From: a bacterium HR24 | GTDB taxonomy: Bacteria; Chloroflexota; Dehalococcoidia; SM23-28-2; HRBIN24 | Assembly: GCA_002898715.1 (NCBI GenBank) | Contig: BEIA01000007.1 | Span: 1-42,078 of the forward strand | DNA length: 42,078 nt | Direction of reading: 5' to 3' | Shown here: one piece after another, positions 7,375 to 16,429 of the stretch | How the letters are laid out: each line of letters starts with the position of its first letter | How positions within the stretch are numbered: position 1 is the stretch's first letter | Position numbers and translations under genes: made by a program | Notes under the pieces: model-generated | Database searches by the model: none | Told to the model about the DNA's origin: nothing | What the model saw: the letters and a program-made list of their open reading frames with translations, nothing else

Positions 7375-9555
7375 TCACGAGGCCCGCGGCACCAGTCCCC
7401 GGCCGCGGGCCAGCAACTCGGTCATCTCCGCCTCGGGCAGGGGGCGGCTGAAGAGGAAGCCCTGCATCTCGCGGCAGCCCATGCGGCGGAGGAGCGCGGC
7501 CTGCTCCTCGGTCTCTACGCCCTCGGCGATGACCCGCAGCCCCAGGGCCTGCGCCAGGGTGACCACCGAGGCCACGATGGCGGCGTCGGCGCGGTTGCCC
7601 ACCATGTCCCACACGAAGGAGCGGTCGACCTTGATGACGTCCACGGGCAGCATCTTCAGGTGGCTCAGGGAGGAGTGGCCGGTGCCGAAGTCGTCGACGC
7701 ACGCCTGCACGCCCATGCCCCGGACGCTCAGGAGCAGGGAGATGGCCCTCTCCATCTCGACCATGATGGCCCCCTCGGTGACCTCCAGCATGAGGTGGCT
7801 GGGGGAGAGGCCCGTCTCGCGGAGGACCTGGGCCACGACCGAGGCAAGCTCCTGCCGCATCTGGCGCGGCGAAAGGTTGACAGAGATGAAGAGTGGCCCC
7901 GCGCCCGCTTCCTGCCAGGCGATAGCCTGCCGGCAGGCCGCCCGCAGCACCCACTCGCCCAGGGGCACGATGAGGCCGCTGTCCTCGGCCAGCGGTATGA
8001 AGGCATCGGGGTAGAGGACGCCCCGCTCGGGGTGGAGCCAGCGCACCAGCGCCTCCACCCCCACTATCTCGCCGGTCTCCACGTTGACGATGGGCTGGTA
8101 GTGGAGCACCAGCTCTTCCCTCTGTAACGCGCGGTGGAGGTCGCTCTCCATGGACAGGCGCTGGACCATGCCGAGGTCCAGCAGGGCGCTGTAGACCTCG
8201 TAGGTGTTGCGGCCGCTCTCCTTCGCCCGGTACATGGCGATATCGGCGTTGCGCACCAGCGTCTGGGGGTCTTCGCCGTGCAGCGGGAACAGCACGACAC
8301 CGATGCTGGCGGTGACGTACAGCTCTCGCCCCTCGAGCTCGAAGGGCATCTGCATGACGTGGAGCAGGCGCCTGGCCGCCTCCTCCACCTCTGACTCGCG
8401 CTCCACGTCGGGCAGGAGGACGATGAACTCGTCGCCGCCGGTGCGGGCGAGCGTCTGGCCGGTGTCGATAGCCTGCCCCAGGCGCCTCGCCACCAGGCGC
8501 AGGAGCTTGTCGCCGAAGGCGTGCCCGAAGGAGTCGTTGACCAGCTTGAAGCGGTCCAGGTCCAGGAACAGCACCCCCACCTGCAGGCCGCGCCGCCGGG
8601 CCTGGGCCATGGCCATCTGCAGCCGGTCTTCGAACAGGTGGCGGTTGGGAAGGCCGGTGAGGGGGTCGTAATAGGCCATGCGCCAGATGGTGTCCCGGGC
8701 CTGCTGCAGGTCGGCGATGTGACGCTCCAGCTCACGGTTGCGGTCGATGAGCGCCTCCGTCATGCTGTTGAAGGCCTCGGCCAGGGAGACCATCTCCTCC
8801 GGGCCACGCACCGGGGCCCGCACCGACAGATTGCCGCCGGCGATGGCGCGCGCGGCCCGCCGCAAGGCCGCCAGTGGCTCCAGTATGGACTTCTGGAACA
8901 CGCTGGCGGTGATGGCCGCTACCAGCAGGCTGAAGCCGCCCAGCGCGGCTTGGATCAGCAGGGCCGTCCAGGTGGCCCTCTCCGCAGACTGCCTCTCCAG
9001 GGCTACCATGGCCAGCCAGGCATCGCTGGCTGCGCCGAGTTCGGCGGCAATGGCGTCCGACTCCGGGGTGAGCTGGCGGCCCATCTCGATGGCGCGGAAC
9101 AGGTCGCCGCGCAGGAACTCCGTGGACGCCCGCTCCACACCGTCATGGAATACGTCCATGCGCGCGCCCAACTGCTGCAGAAAGGCCACATCGCCCCACA
9201 GGCCGAGGGAGGCGGCGATGCCACGGGCGGCCTCGACCGCATTGCGGCTGGCCGTGAACTCCCGCTGAAACTGCTGGAAATAGGATTCGTCCCTCAGAAA
9301 GGTCATGGAGGCCATGGCAGTGGTGGCCTGGAGGAAATGGCTGTGCGACTGGGCCAGCACAGCGCTCGCCTGGGACAGTTTCTCGATGTCGTGGAGGTGC
9401 CGGCGGTGCTCGTTGGAGTAGTAGACCGAGGAGACGGTCATGACGGCCAGGGCACAGCTTATGAGGAAAAGGGCGAGGCGCGCGCGTCCGCGCGAAGACC
9501 TGGGCCAGAAGAGACGCAACACCCTCCAGGGTCTCGCCCCGGGAACTACTGCCAT
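7375..9555 (-). CDS. Membrane sensor with HAMP, GGDEF and EAL domains
   Basis: 726 residues from the ATG at 9555; a TTG at 9585 is an alternative start and neither has a good ribosome site. Two membrane helices (residues ~26-46 and ~196-220) bracket a periplasmic-side helical sensor of ~150 residues. A HAMP-like linker follows (~residues 221-275), then a diguanylate cyclase domain with intact GGDEF (373-377) and a phosphodiesterase domain with EAL (501-503) and DDFGTG (621-626). Both active-site motifs are intact, so it could make or break cyclic di-GMP; no RxxD inhibitory site is seen before GGDEF. Its ligand is unknown. It lies downstream of the FAD oxidase gene on the same strand. Confidence 0.92.
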   Translation of the reverse strand: MAVVPGARPWRVLRLFWPRSSRGRARLALFLISCALAVMTVSSVYYSNEHRRHLHDIEKLSQASAVLAQSHSHFLQATTAMASMTFLRDESYFQQFQREFTASRNAVEAARGIAASLGLWGDVAFLQQLGARMDVFHDGVERASTEFLRGDLFRAIEMGRQLTPESDAIAAELGAASDAWLAMVALERQSAERATWTALLIQAALGGFSLLVAAITASVFQKSILEPLAALRRAARAIAGGNLSVRAPVRGPEEMVSLAEAFNSMTEALIDRNRELERHIADLQQARDTIWRMAYYDPLTGLPNRHLFEDRLQMAMAQARRRGLQVGVLFLDLDRFKLVNDSFGHAFGDKLLRLVARRLGQAIDTGQTLARTGGDEFIVLLPDVERESEVEEAARRLLHVMQMPFELEGRELYVTASIGVVLFPLHGEDPQTLVRNADIAMYRAKESGRNTYEVYSALLDLGMVQRLSMESDLHRALQREELVLHYQPIVNVETGEIVGVEALVRWLHPERGVLYPDAFIPLAEDSGLIVPLGEWVLRAACRQAIAWQEAGAGPLFISVNLSPRQMRQELASVVAQVLRETGLSPSHLMLEVTEGAIMVEMERAISLLLSVRGMGVQACVDDFGTGHSSLSHLKMLPVDVIKVDRSFVWDMVGNRADAAIVASVVTLAQALGLRVIAEGVETEEQAALLRRMGCREMQGFLFSRPLPEAEMTELLARGRGLVPRAS

Positions 9556-9605
9556 CCCAGGGGGTAGATGCTGCCGGGGGGTCAACTGTTACATCAGTTG
9601 ACGCA

Positions 9606-11012
9606 TTACAGCGACAGCTTGCCGGGGTTCAGGATGCCCCTGGGGTCCAGGGCAGCCTTGATGGCGCGCATCAACTCGAGGCCCAGGCCGTGCTCGCGCT
9701 CCATCAGGTGCAGGAGCTTCAGCCCCACACCGTGGCACTGCTCCATGGAGCCGCCCATGTCCTGGGCCAGCATCAGCAACTCGTCCACGGCGGCGGCCAG
9801 CGCCTCGGCATCGCCCTCGGGCTGCAACATGACCACGTCGAACAGGCCGGGCTTGCCCCAGATACCGTATTCCAGGGGCAGCACGCGTCGACGAGACAGC
9901 ACCTCCTGACAGCGCTGGCGGTACTCCAGCACGCGGGAAGGGGGCAGGGATACGTGAACGTAGTCGAAGCGAGCGCCCGGGGCCGGTTCCCGCGGCCTGC
10001 CCCGCCGGCGCGCACGGGCGAACCGCAGGGCGATATCGTGGCGGTGTTCCCAGAACGACTCCGCCTCGCGTCGGGGCAGGGGCCTGCCCCCGTGGGACTG
10101 ACAGAGCTGCTGGGCTCGCTGGCGCTGGGCCTCCACCTCTTCCCGAAACCCCTCGAACACCAGGTAGAGCTTGGCCCCCGTCGAGACGGGCGCCGATGTG
10201 TCCGCGCCAGGCTCGAAGTCTTCGCCATAGTCCAGCACCGATGGCGCCAGGCCAATGCCGTACATTTCCATAATGGCCGCGAACCCCGCCTCGAAGTCGG
10301 GGAAGTCGTATGCGACCAGCTCTCTCGCCTCCGGCCGCGGCGGGCAGCGCAACACCGCTTCGGTGACGATGCCGAAGCAGCCCTCGGTGCCAATGAACAG
10401 GTGCTCCAGCTCCAGCCCCACCGAGCGCCCCTCCACGGCGCGAGTGCGCAGCACCCGGCCATCGGCCAGCACCACTGTCAGCCCCAGTACCTGGTCGCCC
10501 ATGGAGCCGTAGCGCGCTACACGGTAGCCCATGCCATTGGTGGAGATGGCGCCGCCCACGGTAGCAATGGGCGACGACCATGGGTCATGGGCCAGCATCA
10601 GCCCGTGCCGCGACAGCTCTTCGTCCAGGCGCTCCAGCACCACCCCGGCCTCCACATGCACCGTCCTGTCCTGCCGGCTGATGGCCAGAATGCGGTCGAG
10701 GCCGCCCAGGTCCAGCACCAGCGAAGGGCGGACCGGGATGGCGGCGCCCATCACCCCCGTGCCGCCTCCGTAAGGGACTACCGGCAGTCCCCACTCATGG
10801 GCCCGGCGCACCACCGCCGCCACCTCCTCGGTGCTGCGCGGGCGGGCGACGAGCAGGGGTTGCGGTCGGACCTGGTCCAGGCCGCGAAACCCCCGGTTGG
10901 GGCCCAGTGCGTCCCAGGCATAGCGTTCCAGGTCCTGCGGGTCGAGGGAAACGGCAGCCCGGCCGATCATGTCGGCCAGGGCCTGGGCCAATGAACCTGC
11001 GTCCACAGTCAC
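9606..11012 (-). CDS. FAD-linked oxidase (GlcD / alkyl-DHAP-synthase-like)
   Basis: 468 residues from a GTG at 11012, placed eight bases after GGAGG (11025-11021). A GTG at 11021 overlaps that ribosome site and is less likely. The N-terminal half is a PCMH-type FAD-binding domain with the pyrophosphate loop PVVPYGGGTGVMG and the second FAD motif ATVGGAISTNGMG ... GTEGCFGIVTEAVL. The C-terminal half is an FAD-oxidase C domain ending in DPRGILNPGKL, as in glycolate oxidase GlcD, D-lactate dehydrogenase and alkylglycerone-phosphate synthase. The late segment GSMEQCHGVG resembles the histidine motif of the alkyl-DHAP synthase branch but has a single His there. The substrate is undetermined, probably a 2-hydroxyacid or related. 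Gene order does not settle it. Confidence 0.8.
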   Translation of the reverse strand: MTVDAGSLAQALADMIGRAAVSLDPQDLERYAWDALGPNRGFRGLDQVRPQPLLVARPRSTEEVAAVVRRAHEWGLPVVPYGGGTGVMGAAIPVRPSLVLDLGGLDRILAISRQDRTVHVEAGVVLERLDEELSRHGLMLAHDPWSSPIATVGGAISTNGMGYRVARYGSMGDQVLGLTVVLADGRVLRTRAVEGRSVGLELEHLFIGTEGCFGIVTEAVLRCPPRPEARELVAYDFPDFEAGFAAIMEMYGIGLAPSVLDYGEDFEPGADTSAPVSTGAKLYLVFEGFREEVEAQRQRAQQLCQSHGGRPLPRREAESFWEHRHDIALRFARARRRGRPREPAPGARFDYVHVSLPPSRVLEYRQRCQEVLSRRRVLPLEYGIWGKPGLFDVVMLQPEGDAEALAAAVDELLMLAQDMGGSMEQCHGVGLKLLHLMEREHGLGLELMRAIKAALDPRGILNPGKLSL

Positions 11013-11063
11013 GCCATACACCTCCAGGGCGATTATAGGCCGACGGGGAAAGTAAGGGCAGGG

Positions 11064-12944
11064 CTAGGAGCCAGAGCTGGCGCCAGATGACTGGGCCAGG
11101 CCACCGTCCCCACCCAGAGTGGGCACCGGCTGCTGGTAGGTGAGGTGGTACAGGCGGGCATAGAGTCCGCCGCGGGCCATCAGCTCCTGGTGGGTGCCCT
11201 CCTCCACTATACGCCCCCCGTCCAGGACGACGATCCGGTCGGCACCCCGCACCGTGGACAGGCGATGGGCGATGACGAAGGAGGTGCGGCCCTGCAGCAG
11301 CCGCCGCAGGGCGCGCTGGAGCAACGCCTCTGTCACGGGGTCGACGCTGGCCGTGGCCTCGTCCAGGATCAGGATGCGCGGGTCGGCCAGCAGAGCGCGC
11401 GCGAAGCTTATGAGCTGCCTCTGGCCCTGGGAGAGGTTCTGGCCTCGTTCATGGAGATGCGTGTCGTACCCGTGGGGCAGGCGGGCGATGAACTCGTGGG
11501 CCCCCACCGCCCGCGCCGCCGCCTCCACCTCCTCGTCGCTGGCCTCAGGACGGCCGTAGCGAATGTTTTCCCTCACCGTCCCCGAGAAGAGGAACGGGTC
11601 CTGCAGCACCACCCCCAGCCGGCGCGTGAGGGAACGTCGGCTGATGCAGCGTATGTCCACCCCATCGATGAGCAGCTCGCCTGCGGTCACGTCGTACAGA
11701 CGAGCCACGAGCGACACTAGGGTGCTCTTTCCGGCACCGGTGGGCCCAACGATGGCAACCATCTCGCCCGGCCGCACTTTCAGGTTTATGTCGTGCAGCA
11801 CCTCCACATCGGGCACGTAGCGGAAGTGGACATGACGGAACTCGACCTCGCCGCGAATGTCGGGCAGGTCTACGGCGTCGGGGGCGTCGACGATGTCGGG
11901 CCTGGTGTCCAGCACCTCCAGGATGCGGGCGCCCGCGGCCATAGCCCGCTGGAGCTGCGTGTACTGCATGATCAGGTTGCGCACGGGCTCGAACACGCGC
12001 TGGACGTACAGGGCGAAGGCCACGAACTCGCCCAGCTCGAGCTGGCCGTTCATCACCCGCACGCCGCCGACGCCGATGACCAGGGCCGTGGCCGCAGCCA
12101 CAAGCAGCTCCACTACCGGCATGACCGCCGCCGTCAGCCGGCCCGCCTCCACGTTGGCCATGAGGTTATCGGAGTTGATGCGGTCGAAGCGGCGCAGGTT
12201 CTCCTCCTCCCGGGTCAGGCTCTGGACTACCCTCACGCCGGAGACGTTCTCCTGCAGGTTGGCGTTGACGATAGCGATAGCCTGCCTGACCCGCAGGAAG
12301 GCGCGCCTCGCCCTCGCCTGCCACACGGCCATGGCCACCACCAGCAGCGGCAGCACCGAGAGGGCCACCAGCGCCAGCACCACGTCCTGATAGAACACGA
12401 AGAAGATGACGATGGCCACGCCCAGGAACTGGTAGAAAATGTCGTATACGCCGGTGGTGATCAGGTCCTGCAGGGCGGCGACGTCGTTCTGCACTCTCGA
12501 CATCACCCGGCCTACCTGGTTGCTATCGATGAAGCGGACCGACAGCCTGAGGATGTGCTCGAACAGCTGCAGGCGCAGTCGCAGCAGCACCCGGTGGCCC
12601 ACGTACGTGGTCTGGAGCTGTTGCACGAACTGGGCGCCCCAGGACACGGCCGCCAGGGCGAGCACGATGCCTCCCAGCGCCATTAGGCCCGCCACATCGC
12701 CGCCCTGCACGAAGCGGTCAATGGCCCTCCCCACCAGCCAGGGCTGCGCCTGGGTGGCCCCAGCGGCCAGCACCAGCGCCAGGAAGGCCACCAGTACCCG
12801 CTTCTTGAACGGGGCCAGGTAGGGGAGAAAGCGGCGCACCACCGTGTGGTCGTAAATGGTGCCCGGCCCCTCCTCCTCCCAGGCATCGGGGGGGCGGCGG
12901 ATGGCCGCCAGGTGGGCGCCCGTGAACCCGCCCCACATGCCCAT
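11064..12944 (-). CDS. ABC exporter half-transporter, canonical Walker B partner
   Basis: 626 residues, ATG at 12944, one base after the stop of the upstream half-transporter (TGAGATG), so the two are translationally coupled. A six-helix ABC exporter membrane domain (residues ~45-330) is followed by an ATPase domain with Walker A GPTGAGKST, Walker B ILILDEATASVD with the catalytic Glu, and an H-loop IAHRLSTV. Its signature is LSQGQRQL rather than LSGGQ. Together with the Asp-type Walker B of its partner this makes one degenerate ATP site, as in the TM287/TM288 and BmrCD heterodimers. It probably exports a lipid, drug or peptide; the substrate cannot be read from the sequence. Confidence 0.92.
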   Translation of the reverse strand: MGMWGGFTGAHLAAIRRPPDAWEEEGPGTIYDHTVVRRFLPYLAPFKKRVLVAFLALVLAAGATQAQPWLVGRAIDRFVQGGDVAGLMALGGIVLALAAVSWGAQFVQQLQTTYVGHRVLLRLRLQLFEHILRLSVRFIDSNQVGRVMSRVQNDVAALQDLITTGVYDIFYQFLGVAIVIFFVFYQDVVLALVALSVLPLLVVAMAVWQARARRAFLRVRQAIAIVNANLQENVSGVRVVQSLTREEENLRRFDRINSDNLMANVEAGRLTAAVMPVVELLVAAATALVIGVGGVRVMNGQLELGEFVAFALYVQRVFEPVRNLIMQYTQLQRAMAAGARILEVLDTRPDIVDAPDAVDLPDIRGEVEFRHVHFRYVPDVEVLHDINLKVRPGEMVAIVGPTGAGKSTLVSLVARLYDVTAGELLIDGVDIRCISRRSLTRRLGVVLQDPFLFSGTVRENIRYGRPEASDEEVEAAARAVGAHEFIARLPHGYDTHLHERGQNLSQGQRQLISFARALLADPRILILDEATASVDPVTEALLQRALRRLLQGRTSFVIAHRLSTVRGADRIVVLDGGRIVEEGTHQELMARGGLYARLYHLTYQQPVPTLGGDGGLAQSSGASSGS

Positions 12945-12945
12945 C

Positions 12946-14748
12946 TCAGGCTCCCCCCGCGGTCGGCTGGGGCCCCCGGGCCACGGGCAGGGCCTCCTCC
13001 TGGTCCCGCAGCTCCAGTTCGTAGATCTGACGGTAGAGGCCGTCCCGCCGCAACAGCTCCTCGTGGCGCCCCTGCTCCACTATGCGTCCGTCCTGCAATA
13101 CCAGCACCTTGTCGGCCAGCTTGAGAGTGCGCAGGCGATGGGCGATGACGAAGGTGGTCCGGCCCCGCATGAGATCCACCAGCGCCTCCCAGATGAGGCG
13201 CTCCGTCTCCGCGTCCACGCTGGAAGTGGAGTCGTCCAGGACCAGGATGCGCGGATCCCTCAGCAGGGTGCGGGCGATAGCCACTCGCTGCTTCTGGCCG
13301 CCCGACAGGGTGATCCCCCGCTCGCCGACCCAGGTGTCGTAGCCCTCGGGCAGAGACACGATGAAATCGTGGATGCGGGCGATGCGCGCCGCCCGCTCGA
13401 TGTCCTCCTGGGTCGCCCAGGGCGCCCCGTAAGCGATGTTGTCGCGAATGGTGGCCGAAAACAGGAACAGGTCTTGCTGGACGACGCCCACCACCCGCCG
13501 CAACGACTTGAGCGTCACGTCCCGCACGTCCACGCCGTCGATGGTCACTCGCCCACTGGTCACGTCATAGAAACGCGGTATCAGGTTGACGATGGTCGTC
13601 TTACCGCTGCCGGCAGGGCCCACCAGGGCCACCACCTGGCCAGGGAGGGCCTCGAAGCTTATACCTCGCAGGACCGGCGACAGGGAGTCGTAGGAAAAGT
13701 GGACGTCTTCGAAGCGCACGTGCCCCCTGACGTCCCTCAGCGCCAGGGCCCCTGGCTTCTCCTTCACCTCCGGCTGGGCGTCCAGGACCTCGAAGATGCG
13801 CTGGGCGGCCGACAGGGCACGTGAGTACACCCCGACGATCCAGCCCAGGGCACGCAGGGGCATCTGGATCAGGGTGAGATAGAAGAGGAAAGCGGTCAGC
13901 TCTCCCACCGTCAGCCGCCCCTCGATGGCCAGCCACCCGCCGTACAGAAGTACCAGCCCCTGCGAGAGCATCCACAGAAAGGAGATGAGAGGGCTGTTGT
14001 AGGCCTGGATGCGCCCTGCAGTGTACGCATCGTCGAACAGGGCCTGGGCCTCGCGACCGAAACGCTGCAACTCGTAGTCTTCCCGGCCGAACACCTTCAC
14101 CACCCGGAACCCGGCCAGCGACTCCTGCAGCAGGCTGGTGAGCTCCCCCATGCGGTTCTGGACACGGAGCCACAGCGGGCGCAGGCGCACGCTCAGGGAG
14201 GCGGAGCGCCAGAAGACCAGAGGCGATACCGACAGGGCCACCAGCGCCAGGTGCCAGTTGCTCCAGAACATGAGCGCAGCCGCCGCTGCCACCACGCCCG
14301 CCAGGTAGCCCAGGCGGAGCACGCCGAACTGAATGAACAGGCGGGCCGCCTCCACGTCCTGCGTCGCCCGCGACATCAGTTGCCCGGTCTCCGAGCGGTC
14401 GTGGAAAGAGAAGGAGAGACGCTGGAACTGATCGTACAGGCGGTTACGCAGGTCGTAGGCCACCCGTTGCGAAGTCCACTCGGACAGATATTGCTGGCCG
14501 AACGCGAAGAGGCCCCGCGCCAGGGCCGCGCCCACTACGGCCAGGGCCGCCACGGCCAGCACGCGGGTGCTGGGACTGACGACGAGACGCCCGTCCAGCA
14601 CCCGCGCCCCCAGGCCGAAGTCCACCGCCCAGCGCACGAGCTGAGGGCTGGCCAGCCCGAAGCCGCTCGCTCCTCCGATGCAGAGGGTGGCCAGGGCCAC
14701 GTGGCCCTTGTAGGGGGAGAGGAACCGGAGCAGCCTGAAAAGGTACAT
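12946..14748 (-). CDS. ABC exporter half-transporter, degenerate Walker B partner
   Basis: 600 residues. ATG at 14748, about ten bases after the predicted transcription start of a consensus promoter, so the leader is very short. A GAGGA element lies nine bases upstream. Six membrane helices are followed by an ATPase domain with Walker A GPAGSGKTT, canonical signature LSGGQKQRVAIARTLL, and a Walker B of ILVLDDSTSSVD in which Asp replaces the catalytic Glu. The aberrant Walker B would face the aberrant LSQGQ signature of the downstream partner, forming the inactive site of a heterodimeric exporter. The two genes form an operon, possibly continuing into the FAD oxidase and GGDEF genes. Confidence 0.92.
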   Translation of the reverse strand: MYLFRLLRFLSPYKGHVALATLCIGGASGFGLASPQLVRWAVDFGLGARVLDGRLVVSPSTRVLAVAALAVVGAALARGLFAFGQQYLSEWTSQRVAYDLRNRLYDQFQRLSFSFHDRSETGQLMSRATQDVEAARLFIQFGVLRLGYLAGVVAAAAALMFWSNWHLALVALSVSPLVFWRSASLSVRLRPLWLRVQNRMGELTSLLQESLAGFRVVKVFGREDYELQRFGREAQALFDDAYTAGRIQAYNSPLISFLWMLSQGLVLLYGGWLAIEGRLTVGELTAFLFYLTLIQMPLRALGWIVGVYSRALSAAQRIFEVLDAQPEVKEKPGALALRDVRGHVRFEDVHFSYDSLSPVLRGISFEALPGQVVALVGPAGSGKTTIVNLIPRFYDVTSGRVTIDGVDVRDVTLKSLRRVVGVVQQDLFLFSATIRDNIAYGAPWATQEDIERAARIARIHDFIVSLPEGYDTWVGERGITLSGGQKQRVAIARTLLRDPRILVLDDSTSSVDAETERLIWEALVDLMRGRTTFVIAHRLRTLKLADKVLVLQDGRIVEQGRHEELLRRDGLYRQIYELELRDQEEALPVARGPQPTAGGA

Positions 14749-14765
14749 GGGCCGGCGTCCTCGGC

Positions 14766-14794
14766 ATTATAATGCATACTTACCTTAACGTCAA
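14766..14794 (-). promoter_or_regulatory. Near-consensus sigma-70 promoter for the ABC exporter operon
   Basis: On the minus strand, TTGACG (14794-14789) and a perfect TATAAT (14771-14766) are separated by exactly 17 bases. Transcription would start near 14759, leaving only about ten bases before the ATG at 14748. Confidence 0.85.
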
Positions 14795-14864
14795 ATGTCG
14801 CCGGGCCTGCCCCGGAGCAGACGCCTGGAGGCATATCCCGCCTGTTCCGGAGTGCTGCCTGTGC

Positions 14865-14870
14865 TAGAAT
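14865..14870 (+). promoter_or_regulatory. -10 element, probably leaderless, for rimI
   Basis: TGCTAGAAT is an extended -10 (TGn plus TAGAAT at 14865-14870). The start would fall near 14877, about four bases before the rimI ATG at 14882. No ribosome site precedes that ATG. The -35 region (around 14843) is weak. Confidence 0.5.
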
Positions 14871-14881
14871 GGCCTTGCACC

Positions 14882-15535
14882 ATGAAGGCCACGAGTGTGC
14901 GGCGTCTCGTCCGGCCCATGACCCTGGAAGACGTCCCGCAGGTAGAGGAGATCGAGCGCGAGGCCTTCCCTACCACCTGGCCACCCTCCGCCTTTCAGCA
15001 CGAGCTGCGTCACAACCGTATCGCCCGGTACCTCGTGGCGGTGGAGGAGCCGGAGGAGGCCACCGACGAGCGGCCGGAGCCACCGCCGGAGCCCGGCCTG
15101 GCCCGACTCCTGGGCGGGATGTGGCGCGCGCTCCGCGCCCAGGGGGAGGGCCGCGAGCGAGTGGTGGGGTACCTGGGCATCTGGCTTCCCGCCGACGAGG
15201 CCCATATCATCGCCGTGGCCGTGCGCACCAGTCACCGCAGGCAGGGAATAGGCGAGCTGTTGCTCCTGGCCGGGCTGGAGCTGGCCCGCCGCGAGGGTCG
15301 GGCCCTGGCCACCCTGGAATGCCGCGTATCTAATCTGCCTGCGCAGGCCCTGTACGAGAAATACGGGTTCAAGCGCGTGGGGCTGCGGCCCCGCTATTAT
15401 TCGGACAATATGGAGGACGCGTACGTTATGGCGCTCGACGGGCTGGACACACCAGCGGTCGCCCGCCGGCTGGGGGAGCTGCGGCGCCTCTATCTTGCCC
15501 GCTGGGGGGATGTCCAGTTCCGGGTGGGCGCCTAG
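14882..15535 (+). CDS. rimI: Ribosomal protein S18 alanine N-acetyltransferase-like GNAT protein
   Basis: 217 residues. ATG at 14882, with a likely leaderless start. The GNAT fold is clear: VAVRTSHRRQGIGELLLLAG is the acetyl-CoA pyrophosphate motif (R-x-x-G-x-G/A). ECRVSNLPAQALYEKYGFK and RPRYYSDNMEDAYVMAL match the C-terminal part of RimI. The protein is longer than the usual ~150 residues because of a 35-residue, proline- and glutamate-rich insertion around residues 55-90, plus a C-terminal extension. RimI acetylates the N-terminus of ribosomal protein S18; the insertion leaves the exact substrate open. It is followed directly by a small gene on the same strand. Confidence 0.85.
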   Translation: MKATSVRRLVRPMTLEDVPQVEEIEREAFPTTWPPSAFQHELRHNRIARYLVAVEEPEEATDERPEPPPEPGLARLLGGMWRALRAQGEGRERVVGYLGIWLPADEAHIIAVAVRTSHRRQGIGELLLLAGLELARREGRALATLECRVSNLPAQALYEKYGFKRVGLRPRYYSDNMEDAYVMALDGLDTPAVARRLGELRRLYLARWGDVQFRVGA

Positions 15536-15548
15536 CAGGAGGTGCCAG

Positions 15549-15866
15549 GTGGCTTCCGCCGCGCAACAGCACGCCATCGCCAGGTTGCGGGAACAACTGG
15601 AAAAGGTGCCCTGGCTGAGGGGACGCGGCCCCGTCTCGTACCACTACGGCCAGTGGGTGGACTCCACCCACCATGTCCTCGTCACTCTGTTCGGGGAGGA
15701 CTCGCCAGAGGCCAGGGGCTTCCTGGACATCGTGGGTACCGGTGCCAACGAGCGGGGCTGGGGCGTGCCCCTGGCGCCCGACCACCAATGGGGCCTGCGG
15801 GCCCGCCTCGCCCGGGCCGAGAGGTACCTGCAAGAACTGCTGCAACGCCTGGGGAGTCAGGCCTGA
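15549..15866 (+). CDS. Small conserved protein of unknown function
   Basis: 105 residues from a GTG at 15549 with AGGAGG six bases upstream; a start at 15495 is also open but lies inside rimI. It is 13 bases after the rimI stop, so the two probably share a transcript. The sequence is soluble and mixed alpha/beta, with a VSYHYGQWVDSTHHVLVTLF stretch rich in aromatic and His residues and a helical C-terminus. I do not recognise the family. It overlaps the tail of the decayed gene on the other strand by ten bases. Confidence 0.65.
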   Translation: MASAAQQHAIARLREQLEKVPWLRGRGPVSYHYGQWVDSTHHVLVTLFGEDSPEARGFLDIVGTGANERGWGVPLAPDHQWGLRARLARAERYLQELLQRLGSQA

Positions 15867-16429
15867 GCCCGGGACGGACCCACCACGCCCTCCACAGCCA
15901 GGGCCACGGCCGGGAAGGCGAGGGGCGATAGGGCGTCGCCCCGTCGGAGCTTGCGCACGTCATCGTAGCCCTTGCCAGCCGGTCTGCGGTAGACGTCCGC
16001 TGCCTCCGTCTCAAGATCCATTAGCCACGCTTCGGCGATGCCGTGGCAGCATACATAGGCGCCTTCGCCTGGCAGTCGTAGACAGACGACGACTCGGCGA
16101 CTTCGACGATGAGCGAGGCGTTTTCCTCTGCCGGGTGAGCAGTGCGGGTACCGCTCGGTACGGGGGTGCAGCAGCACGATGTCGGGCTGTGGCTGCGAGC
16201 GGGCCCGGGACTATGGGCCCCTGAACGCGGACACAGCTTGCCCCCTCAACTGCTCTCAGGGTGCGCTAGCCAGGGGATCGATGCAGCCCTGGTGCGCGGG
16301 GCCGATAGACGCCATGTCCCCGATCCCCTCATCGATGAGCTCTACCCTGTCGTCCTCGCCCAGGATGCCGACACGGGCCATGCGCCGTAGTTGTCAATGC
16401 TGAAGCGGTGCCGGAGGAACACGGTCACG
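15857..16429 (-). pseudogene. Decayed Uma2-family endonuclease-like gene
   Basis: The minus strand carries pieces of a Uma2 (DUF820) protein in different frames. From a GTG at 16429 one frame gives HRFSIDNY. A second frame gives GILGEDDRVELID, then an in-frame TGA and TAG, then QPQPDIVLLHPRTERY. A third gives PAEENASLIVEVAESS. The second frame resumes with HGIAEAWLMDLETEA and RRGDALSPLAFPAVALAVEG. At least two frameshifts and two stops separate what was one ~190-residue protein. The GTG overlaps the stop of the upstream gene as GTGA, showing it was once translated in tandem with it. The decay looks recent because the pieces are still easy to read. Confidence 0.8.

Noticed and set aside
9556-9585. 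TTG at 9585 as the start of the GGDEF-EAL gene
   Set aside because: It has no ribosome site and adds ten unremarkable residues. The ATG at 9555 is preferred, with low certainty.
11013-11021. GTG at 11021 as the start of the FAD oxidase
   Set aside because: It overlaps the GGAGG that would be its own ribosome site. The GTG nine bases later has proper spacing.
11064-14748. A gene duplication artefact for the two ABC half-transporters
   Set aside because: The sequences differ widely and carry complementary site defects, which is the expected heterodimer and not a recent duplication.
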